This document shows positions 1-5,755 of a stretch of DNA of 5,755 nt, piece after piece. Positions within the stretch are counted from its first letter, which is position 1, and every line of letters begins with the position of its first letter. The translations under genes were made by a program, and so were the position numbers. Source of the DNA: Thermoguttaceae bacterium (GTDB taxonomy: Bacteria; Planctomycetota; Planctomycetia; Pirellulales; Thermoguttaceae); assembly GCA_024653385.1 (NCBI GenBank), contig JANLFZ010000354.1:877-6631 (forward strand). The letters run 5' to 3'. The notes under the pieces are model-generated. The model saw nothing but the letters and a program-made list of their open reading frames with translations. It was not told the origin of the DNA and did not search any database.

Positions 1-2194
1 CCGGCGTGCCGGCGCGTTCGGCCAGTTCGGCGGCGCGGCGGGCCAGATACCGGGCATAGGGGCGATCGCACGCCAGCGGGCCCTCGGCGACCTCGCGTTC
101 GCAGGCGCGCCAATGAAAGAACGGCGAGTCGGGAAACGCCTTGAGCCCCCTCGAGAGGAACTCGGCCACGAGGTTCTCGGTGCGGCTGGATTCCCCCTGT
201 TCGAGCAACATTTGGAGGAACATGCACACATCGCGCAAGTCGTTCTCGGCCCACTTCACGCGCCGGCACCGACCGAGGTACGTGACCACCAGGTTCAGGT
301 AGGTTCGCAATCCCGCAAACCTCGTCCCAGTGACGAGGTGGGCGAGCAACAGTCTGGCCATGCCGCCGGCCGCGGCGCTGCGGCACTTTCCCTTCAGACC
401 GTCCTTCCAGTCGCGTTCGAAACCGAGGACGATCTGGTCTCCCACCTCGTAGCGTTCGGCCTCAATCAGCAGGTGGAGCAAGACGGCCACCGGATCGCCG
501 TGCTGGAACGCCTCCAGGGCCCATCGGCGGCCCTCGGACATCTCGCCCGCCTTGAACTCGAACGCGGCCCTGCGGGCCAAGAGCGGGACCGGCCCCGAGG
601 GAGTCTCCCCCAGGGCCTCGGCGGCGGCCAGGCAAGCACGCCCTTCCTCCCACCGGCCCGCCAATGCATGGTGCCGCGCGGCCCCCATCCGGCACATCGC
701 CGCCAACTCGGCGAGCTGGCGGTCCAAGGGCTTGAGGTGTTGCGCCCGCAAGACGTACTCCAACGCCTCAAGCGGTTCGTCGCGGCCCAAGAGCAGTTGG
801 ACGATCGACCGCAGCGCGTCGAGTTCGTCGGGAAATCGGGCCAGCAGTTGCTTGTAGGTCTTCTCGGCCGCCTCGTTCTGTCCGCAGTCGTGTTGGGTCC
901 GCGCCAGATCGTAGTACGCCTCGCGCAGATCGGGCGCCAGCGCGAGGCTCCGCCGAAACGCCTTGATCGCCAGGTTGCGCGCGTGCCGCTCTTCCACCAT
1001 GGATTCTTGGGAACGCGGAAACGCCTCGTCGGCTTCGAGGAGCCAATTGCGGCCGATCCAGCGCCACACCAGGGCCTGGGCCAGCTTGCGTTCCTGTGGG
1101 GAAAACGCGGGCAGCGTCTTGAGATCCTTGAGATACTCTTTCCAATACTCCTCGGCCTCTTCCCAATCGCCCTCCTCGGGATGTTCGAGGAACAGGGCCC
1201 AGGCGCGGTTCCAATGCGGATCGGTCGGCGGCCCGGCGAGGGTCTCGGTCAGCCCTTCCATCAGCTCGGTCGAGCCCCGCTCGATCACGATCGGAAGGAG
1301 TACCTGGCCCAGCCGATCGAGGAACTCGGGCTGGCGACCCCGCAACGGCTGGCAGAACCGGCGGAGGATTCGCAGCACCCCATCCCAGTCCTCCTCCGCA
1401 GCCCGGCTGCGCAGTTCGTACAGCCGAGGTAGCATGGGCTGGCCGAACAAGGCGATCTCGATTTTCGTGACCAGCGACCGCACGGCCGCACGGTCGTCGG
1501 GAACTGGCTTGCCCGATTCCACGGCCTCGGCCAATTCCCGCAGCGGTTGAGCGATCCGCGATGCGGCACGTCCGGGCTCCAAGCGGTCCCAGCTCGAACG
1601 CATCTCCGCGAAATCCTGGCGGTAATACGCGGCCAGTCCCCGAACCAACAACCGCCAGTCGGCAAACGGAGAGTTCCGCGGAATGTCTTTCAGCGCGGCC
1701 TGGGCCCCCTCCGCATCACCCGCCTCCAGACGCGCAAGCGCGGTCCGAACATCCATCGCCTGCCGCCGGACGTCGGGCAGCGAGGCCGGGGCCTGATCGG
1801 GGTACAAGACCGCCGAGTCGGCAATCATCCCCGCGATATGGGGGTCTTGCACAGCCTCGCTCGCTTGGGATTTGGCGACCGCCTTCTCGAAAAGGCCAAC
1901 CGAAATGGCCAAAGGGGTCGCATCGTCGCGCACGGACGACTGTGTGATGCCCAGCCGATACAGGTCCTCCAGAACGGCGCGCGACTCTTGGTGCAAGCCG
2001 TGACGCAGAAGCTGGCGTGCTCGCTCCACGTAAGCTCGCTCGAGAAACTGCCGACACTCGTCGGTCGGAGCTTGACGCCAAGCCACCTTGGCATCCTTGA
2101 GCGCCTGTTTGTAATCCAACTTCGCAAAGCTCTGGCGAGCAGACTGAAGCGGATTGAAGTCCTTTGGGCCCTTGGCCTTATGGTTCCGCGACAC
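1..2194 (-). CDS. Large TPR-containing helical protein, C-terminus beyond the left edge
   Basis: The minus strand is open without a stop for 731 codons, from a GTG at 2194-2192 to the window edge. An in-frame TGA at 2212-2210 lies just upstream and an AAGGA sits 8 bases before the GTG, so the start is well fixed. The product is rich in Ala, Leu, Arg and Glu and is almost entirely amphipathic helix. Residues about 15-80 form TPR-like helix pairs (ALKDAKVAWRQAP). The clearest TPR block is at about 404-490, with units containing AFRRSLALAPDLREAYYDLA and AAEKTYKQLLARFPDELDAL; more degenerate helical repeats follow to 731. No signal peptide or membrane segment is visible, and the N-terminus is basic (SRNHKAKGPK), so it is probably cytoplasmic. 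TPR proteins are usually scaffolds that bind other proteins; the partner and role are unknown here. It is divergent from the TPR gene starting at 2499. I do not recognise a named family. Confidence 0.85.
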   Translation of the reverse strand, partial: MSRNHKAKGPKDFNPLQSARQSFAKLDYKQALKDAKVAWRQAPTDECRQFLERAYVERARQLLRHGLHQESRAVLEDLYRLGITQSSVRDDATPLAISVGLFEKAVAKSQASEAVQDPHIAGMIADSAVLYPDQAPASLPDVRRQAMDVRTALARLEAGDAEGAQAALKDIPRNSPFADWRLLVRGLAAYYRQDFAEMRSSWDRLEPGRAASRIAQPLRELAEAVESGKPVPDDRAAVRSLVTKIEIALFGQPMLPRLYELRSRAAEEDWDGVLRILRRFCQPLRGRQPEFLDRLGQVLLPIVIERGSTELMEGLTETLAGPPTDPHWNRAWALFLEHPEEGDWEEAEEYWKEYLKDLKTLPAFSPQERKLAQALVWRWIGRNWLLEADEAFPRSQESMVEERHARNLAIKAFRRSLALAPDLREAYYDLARTQHDCGQNEAAEKTYKQLLARFPDELDALRSIVQLLLGRDEPLEALEYVLRAQHLKPLDRQLAELAAMCRMGAARHHALAGRWEEGRACLAAAEALGETPSGPVPLLARRAAFEFKAGEMSEGRRWALEAFQHGDPVAVLLHLLIEAERYEVGDQIVLGFERDWKDGLKGKCRSAAAGGMARLLLAHLVTGTRFAGLRTYLNLVVTYLGRCRRVKWAENDLRDVCMFLQMLLEQGESSRTENLVAEFLSRGLKAFPDSPFFHWRACEREVAEGPLACDRPYARYLARRAAELAERAGTP

Positions 2195-2202
2195 GGCACG
2201 CT

Positions 2203-2207
2203 TCCTT
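2203..2207 (-). promoter_or_regulatory. Ribosome binding site of the minus-strand TPR gene
   Basis: On the minus strand AAGGA lies 8 bases before the GTG at 2194. It decides the start: an in-frame TGA (2212-2210) excludes anything further upstream, and the next in-frame ATG is about 120 codons inside the gene. Confidence 0.65.
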
Positions 2208-2248
2208 GGTCAGACATCCTGCGACCCGAGGCGCCACATTCCAATGCC

Positions 2249-2258
2249 TATCATGATA
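2249..2258. promoter_or_regulatory. Perfect palindrome TATCATGATA, possible operator or -10 element
   Basis: TATCATGATA is its own reverse complement. It is an AT-rich island in GC-rich sequence, 54 bases upstream of the GTG of the minus-strand TPR gene. Such a site could bind a dimeric regulator, or its TATCAT/TATGAT-like bases could serve as a -10 box. No matching -35 was found at a convincing spacing, and a 10-base palindrome can occur by chance, so this is only a candidate. Confidence 0.2.
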
Positions 2259-2498
2259 AGCCAATCCCGTTTTGGCGAAAGCCCTCTTCCTGAAATTGCC
2301 GCCCCAACCCACCCATGAAGCGGGAGTCGCCCTCCGTCGGATTCGTACATCCATGCGCAACCAACAAGCTAGATGGCCGCTTTGGGCCCCCGACCTTGCG
2401 ACCGGGAACAACCCGAACGCGCGCCGGAACCCCTTGCGGAGCGACCTTGGCCCGGCGACAATGCGGCGGGCGCGCATTGGCATGGCCGGGCGGGAGCG

Positions 2499-3878
2499 AT
2501 GTTCGGGTGGTTCCGCGCCAAGTGTCCGATCGCGGAAGACGACCGGCGGTGGATCGAACACCGCATGGCCTGGCTGATCGGCACGCTCGGGGCCGAGTCG
2601 GTCCGCCGAGCGCGGGTTGTCTTGCCTACCGCCGAGTTCTTTCCCGACCCGTACGATGGCTCACCCAGCGCGGTTCGAGCGGTTCTGGACCGTGTCTGCG
2701 AGTTCATGGCGGTCGATCCATCGCGGATCGAGCTTCTCTTGCATTCGGAGAACGGGCCCACGGCAAGGTCGCCCTTGGCGGCCGATCGTGACGACCACAC
2801 TGGCGGGCGGCGCAGCGGCAAGCCCAACAAGGTGACGATGCGTCTGGAGACCTCGTACCAAGGCGACCCCCTCTCCTTGGTCGCGGCTTTGTCGCATGGT
2901 GTGGGTCGGTTCTGCCTCCTGGAGTTCCCAGACTTCGATCCGGCTGCCGAAGACCTCGAACCGCTGGCCGATCTCGTGGCTGTCTGCCTCGGCTTGGGCG
3001 TGTTCGGCGCCAACGCGGCGATCCGCGACGTGCCTTGGCACGTGGCGGAAGAAGAGGTTTACGTACCCTCCCGGCCCGGCTACCTGACGGCGCCGATGTT
3101 CGGCTACGCGCTGGCGTGGTTCGCCCGGTATCGCGACGAACTCACGCCTGTCTGGGCGAAGCAGTTGCGTCCCGACGCGCTCGACGCATTCCGAAAAGGG
3201 CTGCGATATCTCGAGAAGCGTCGGCCTGCAAAGTCGAGCGAGTCGGGCCCATGCCCGGCCTATCCGCCAGGGGCCTTTCGCCCGCCTCGACAGGTCCCCA
3301 CTCCCGAGGACCAGCGGGACGAATCCGGCGAACCGGGCGGGGAGTCGTCCCCTCTGGGCGAAACTCATCACGAGGGCTGCGTGGCACGGGGCATGCTCCT
3401 GGCGGACGGGGGAGATTTCGACGCGGCGGTGCGTCAGTACACCGAGGCAATCCAGACCGACCCGAACGATGCCGAGGTGTATCAACTTCGCGGGTACGCC
3501 TGGTGGCGACTGGGGGAGCACGCCCGGGCCATCGCCGATGCCGAGCAGGCGATCCGGCTGGACCCCGACGATTGCGAGGGCTACCGGATCCGCGGTCTGG
3601 CCCGTTTCGGCCGCCGGGAGTTCGAGGCCGCCCTGGCCGATTTCAACCGCGTGCTCGACGACGAGCCGGACGACGCCGAGATGTACTACTGGTGCGGCCG
3701 TGCCCTGGCGGCGCAAGGCCACCACCAGCGGGCCTTGCGACAATACCATCAGGCCATCCGCCATGCGCCGGTCCGCGCGGAGTACTACCTGGCCCGGGCC
3801 GAAGCGTACGAGCGACTGGGCCATCGCGAGAAGGCGCAAGCCGACCGCGACGAGGCGCGGCGGCGCGCCGAGGCGTAA
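2499..3878 (+). CDS. Hypothetical protein: degenerate zincin-like N-terminal domain plus five TPR repeats
   Basis: This encodes 459 residues starting at MFGWFRAKCP. A GGGAG lies only 2 bases before the ATG, so the start rests mainly on protein quality: an in-frame extension to 2373 gives a Pro/Arg-rich stretch unlike a folded domain. Residues about 18-215 form a globular domain containing a W..E.RMAWL segment, FFPDPYDG (47-54), LSHGVGRF (131-138), EDLEPLAD (151-158) and CLGLGVFGANA (163-173). Residues 131-138 followed by the EPLAD segment look like an HExxH zincin site in which Glu has become Gly and the second His has become Arg, so peptidase activity is unlikely. Residues about 237-290 are a Pro/Gly/Glu-rich linker. 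Five contiguous TPR units follow at 291-324, 325-358, 359-392, 393-426 and 427-459, each with A/Y/G/A/P consensus positions. No signal peptide or membrane helix is visible. A protein-binding role through the TPRs is likely; the cellular function is unknown. Confidence 0.85.
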   Translation: MFGWFRAKCPIAEDDRRWIEHRMAWLIGTLGAESVRRARVVLPTAEFFPDPYDGSPSAVRAVLDRVCEFMAVDPSRIELLLHSENGPTARSPLAADRDDHTGGRRSGKPNKVTMRLETSYQGDPLSLVAALSHGVGRFCLLEFPDFDPAAEDLEPLADLVAVCLGLGVFGANAAIRDVPWHVAEEEVYVPSRPGYLTAPMFGYALAWFARYRDELTPVWAKQLRPDALDAFRKGLRYLEKRRPAKSSESGPCPAYPPGAFRPPRQVPTPEDQRDESGEPGGESSPLGETHHEGCVARGMLLADGGDFDAAVRQYTEAIQTDPNDAEVYQLRGYAWWRLGEHARAIADAEQAIRLDPDDCEGYRIRGLARFGRREFEAALADFNRVLDDEPDDAEMYYWCGRALAAQGHHQRALRQYHQAIRHAPVRAEYYLARAEAYERLGHREKAQADRDEARRRAEA

Positions 3879-3887
3879 CCGCTTGTG

Positions 3888-3898
3888 GGGACTGTCCC
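3888..3898. repeat. Odd palindrome GGGACTGTCCC in the convergent gap
   Basis: GGGAC and GTCCC flank a single T, giving an 11-base odd palindrome 9 bases after the stop of the TPR gene. It abuts the hairpin that follows. From memory, GGGACTGTCCC-like sequences recur in intergenic regions of some planctomycete genomes, which would make this part of a dispersed repeat. Only one copy is seen in this window. Confidence 0.35.
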
Positions 3899-3930
3899 GG
3901 TTTTCGCGGCGTAGGAGCGCGAAAACGGGG
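3896..3930. terminator. Hairpin between convergent genes, possible bidirectional terminator
   Basis: Arms GTTTTCGCG (3900-3908) and CGCGAAAAC (3918-3926) pair perfectly over 9 bases around a 9-base loop. After one G/G mismatch, a further CCC/GGG (3896-3898 with 3928-3930) extends the stem. It lies in the 76-base gap between the stop codons of the TPR gene and the helicase gene, where a terminator serving both strands is expected. There is no T-run after the stem on either strand, so it is not a classical intrinsic terminator. It could instead be part of a dispersed intergenic repeat. Confidence 0.4.
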
Positions 3931-3954
3931 CTGCGGCACGCCACCGCGAAGCGC

Positions 3955-5755
3955 TCAGCGTGCGGGTTTTCCCCGACCTTGGCGCGTGCCGGCCGCCGAC
4001 CTGCGCCCGGTGCTGCCGGGCAGGCGGCCTTCGATCGCGGCGAGGTAGTTCGGGTTGTCGGCCTGGCCGGTGATCTCGTACAGGAAACGGCTGGGCACGC
4101 TTGGCCGTTCCTTGCCCCATTTGTGGCGCGAAAGGGCCATCGTCAGCGTCAGTCGCCGTTGGGCCCGCGTGACGCCCACGTAACACAAACGCCGCTCTTC
4201 GTCGATCGCGGCGCCGTCGGCGTCGATCGACCGGCCGTGCGGCAAGAGGCCCTCTTCCATCCCGACCATGTAGACCTCGGCGAACTCCAGTCCCTTGGCC
4301 GCGTGCAGCGTCATCAGCACCACGGCGTTGCGCTTAAGCTGCGACTCTTTCTCGCGGTCGTCGTCGAAGCCCACCAGGGCCATCTCCTGCACGAACCCGG
4401 CCATCGTCGGCTCGTGCTCCCGCTGGCAGTAACCCGCTGCCGCATTGACCACCTCTTCGACGCTGGCCCAGCGGGTCTGTTGCTCGCCCGCCTCGGGATA
4501 CTGCCGGACGATCTCGTCGCGATAGCCCACCTCGGCAATGAGGTTTCGGACGATCTCGACCGGACTGCGCCGCGCGACCGCTGCCGCATGATGCGTCTCG
4601 ATGACCGACCGGAGCCGCGCGATGCCGCGCAGGGCCGCCGGCGGAAGGTCTTCGCGACGCGTCGCGTCGCCGAGCACGTCCCAGAGCGGTCGTCCCGAGG
4701 CCACGGCTTGCTCCATCAGTCGCGTCACCGTGCCCTGGCCGATCCCCCGCGGTGGTGTGTTGATGATGCGCAAGAGCGAGACCTCATCGCGCGGATTGAC
4801 GACCAGCTTCAGGTACGCCAGCACGTCGCGGACCTCTTTCCGGTCGTAGAACGACATGCCGCCCACGAGTACGTACGGCACGTCGGCGCGGCGCAACTCC
4901 ATCTCGAACGCCCGAGGTTGCTCGTTCGTGCGGAAGAGGATGGCGATATCGCTCGGGCGTCGCCCGTGGTTCTTGAGCCGGTCGCGGATGTCGTCGACCA
5001 CGCCCTTGGCTTCGAGTTCCTCGGTCTCGAACTGGAGGATCCGGGGCGGTTCGCCGCGCGCCGTGGCCCGGAGGATCTTGCCGTGGCGGTGCTTGTTGTA
5101 AGCGATCAGCCGGTTCGCCCAGGCGACGATCTCGCGGGTCGAACGGTAATTGATTTCGAGGCGAACGATCTTGGCGTCGGGCCAGTCCTTGGGGAAGTTG
5201 AGGATGTGGGCGACTTCGGCGCCGCGCCATCCGTAGATCGACTGGTCGTCGTCGCCCACCACGCACAGGTTGCGGTGCCGGGCCGCCAGGGCCTTGACAA
5301 TGCGGGACTGGCTGCCGTTGGTGTCCTGGTACTCGTCGATCAGCAGGTGGTCGAAGCGGGCCGCCTCGTCGCGTCGCACGGCCTCGAAACGGTGGAACAG
5401 TTCCTCGGTCAACAGGAGCAGGTCGTCGAAATCGACGGCCCCGGCCGCCTTGATCGCGTTCTGATAGCGGCGATAGGCAGCGGCCGCGAGGTGCTCTTTG
5501 TCGGTCTGCGCCGCCCGGGCCGCCTCCGGCGGACGCAGCGACGAGTTCTTCCACCGGCTGATGTGGTACAAGAGGTCACCGGGCCGAAGCAACGCCTCGC
5601 CCACCTTGATCTCGCGCAGGACCGAACGGGCCAGGCTTTCCTGGTCGCCTCGATCGTAGATGGCGAACTCGCTAGGGTAGCCCAGCCGCCGCGCATGGCG
5701 GCGGAGGATCCGCACGCAGAGCGAATGGAAGGTCGAGATTTCGGGCCTGTACTTC
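3955..5755 (-). CDS. ATP-dependent DNA helicase of the UvrD/Rep/PcrA family, N-terminus beyond the right edge
   Basis: This is a superfamily 1A 3'-5' DNA helicase that unwinds DNA during repair or replication restart using ATP. The frame is open past the right edge, so an internal GTG at 5715 is not the start: upstream codons give STFHSLC, which is motif Ia. Numbering the 599 visible residues from the edge, the motifs are: Ia TFHSL 8-12; II (Walker B) LLIDEYQDTN 137-146; III GDDDQSIYGWRG 167-178; IV LEINYRS 199-205; the GMSFYDRKEVRD segment 299-310; V LMTLHAAKGLEF 480-491; VI ERRLCYVGVTRA 520-531. All visible catalytic residues are intact. The missing part should be roughly 80 residues with the Q motif and Walker A. 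VYMVGMEEGLLPH and the short tail after PSRFLYEI (about 45 residues, basic at its end, no Tudor-like domain) resemble Rep more than UvrD or PcrA. I therefore leave the symbol open. It is convergent with the TPR gene. Confidence 0.95.
   Translation of the reverse strand, partial: KYRPEISTFHSLCVRILRRHARRLGYPSEFAIYDRGDQESLARSVLREIKVGEALLRPGDLLYHISRWKNSSLRPPEAARAAQTDKEHLAAAAYRRYQNAIKAAGAVDFDDLLLLTEELFHRFEAVRRDEAARFDHLLIDEYQDTNGSQSRIVKALAARHRNLCVVGDDDQSIYGWRGAEVAHILNFPKDWPDAKIVRLEINYRSTREIVAWANRLIAYNKHRHGKILRATARGEPPRILQFETEELEAKGVVDDIRDRLKNHGRRPSDIAILFRTNEQPRAFEMELRRADVPYVLVGGMSFYDRKEVRDVLAYLKLVVNPRDEVSLLRIINTPPRGIGQGTVTRLMEQAVASGRPLWDVLGDATRREDLPPAALRGIARLRSVIETHHAAAVARRSPVEIVRNLIAEVGYRDEIVRQYPEAGEQQTRWASVEEVVNAAAGYCQREHEPTMAGFVQEMALVGFDDDREKESQLKRNAVVLMTLHAAKGLEFAEVYMVGMEEGLLPHGRSIDADGAAIDEERRLCYVGVTRAQRRLTLTMALSRHKWGKERPSVPSRFLYEITGQADNPNYLAAIEGRLPGSTGRRSAAGTRQGRGKPAR

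Larger units (their letters stand above)
2195..2498. other. Divergent intergenic region, presumed to hold both promoters
   Basis: About 304 bases lie between the two divergent TPR genes. The region should contain promoters for both, but I see no convincing -35/-10 pair on either strand. It is somewhat more AT-rich around 2240-2300 than the coding sequence on either side, and a perfect 10-base palindrome sits at 2249-2258. A plus-strand frame is open from an ATG at 2373 straight into the downstream gene. Its first 42 codons are Pro/Arg/Gly-rich and lack any ribosome binding site, so I treat them as noncoding. Open frames on the minus strand here also look like chance products of high GC. Confidence 0.5.

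Noticed and set aside
113..1432. Plus-strand open frame of 439 codons
   Set aside because: It is antisense to the minus-strand TPR gene, its translation is rich in Pro, Gln, Arg and Gly with no recognisable domain, and the minus frame has real TPR sequence and a ribosome binding site.
1547..2293. Plus-strand open frame of 248 codons
   Set aside because: It is also antisense to the N-terminal part of the minus-strand TPR gene and has no domain-like sequence.
2373..2498. In-frame upstream extension of the plus-strand TPR gene
   Set aside because: The ATG at 2373 directly follows a TAG, has no ribosome binding site, and adds 42 Pro/Arg/Gly-rich residues before a natural-looking MFGWF start.
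2178..2561. Minus-strand open frame of 127 codons across the intergenic region
   Set aside because: It overlaps the starts of both flanking genes, has no ribosome binding site that I see, and its composition is Arg-rich without any motif.
2661..3944. Minus-strand open frame of 427 codons
   Set aside because: It lies opposite the plus-strand TPR gene, whose frame contains five regular TPR units; the antisense product shows no motif.
3035..4048. Plus-strand open frame of 337 codons in another frame
   Set aside because: It overlaps the TPR coding frame and runs into the helicase gene; its Arg/Gly/Pro-rich composition is typical of a shifted reading of GC-rich coding DNA.
5713..5715. GTG as the start of the helicase
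   Set aside because: The frame continues upstream to the window edge and encodes STFHSLC, helicase motif Ia, so this codon is internal.

Overview
The window is strongly GC-rich and gene-dense, with most third codon positions G or C. The gene types suggest a planctomycete-like bacterium: TPR-rich proteins, one of them fused to a poorly known N-terminal domain, and weak or absent Shine-Dalgarno sites at some starts. This assignment is an inference from gene style, since there is no rRNA or other marker to confirm it.

Three genes account for nearly all of the sequence. From the left edge to 2194, the minus strand carries a long alpha-helical, TPR-containing protein of at least 731 residues. It starts at a GTG with a good ribosome binding site, and its C-terminus lies off the left edge. 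It has no complete start-to-stop reading frame inside the window, so it is easily missed in favour of a long antisense frame on the plus strand. A divergent intergenic region (2195-2498) separates it from a plus-strand gene (2499-3878). That gene encodes a 459-residue protein with an N-terminal globular domain and five consecutive 34-residue TPR units at its C-terminus. Its globular domain has what looks like a decayed zinc-metallopeptidase signature (HGVGR where HExxH would be expected).

A 76-base convergent gap (3879-3954) holds a short odd palindrome and a hairpin. It separates the TPR gene from a minus-strand gene for a UvrD/Rep-family superfamily 1 DNA helicase (3955 to beyond the right edge). 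The helicase lacks only its N-terminal Walker A region, which lies outside the window, and has a short basic tail like that of Rep.

Nothing shows that the three genes form one operon or pathway. The two TPR genes are divergent and could share regulation, while the helicase is convergent and is probably an independent housekeeping gene. No tRNA, rRNA, CRISPR array, insertion sequence or phage gene was seen. The most unusual item is the TPR protein with the possibly inactivated zincin-like domain.
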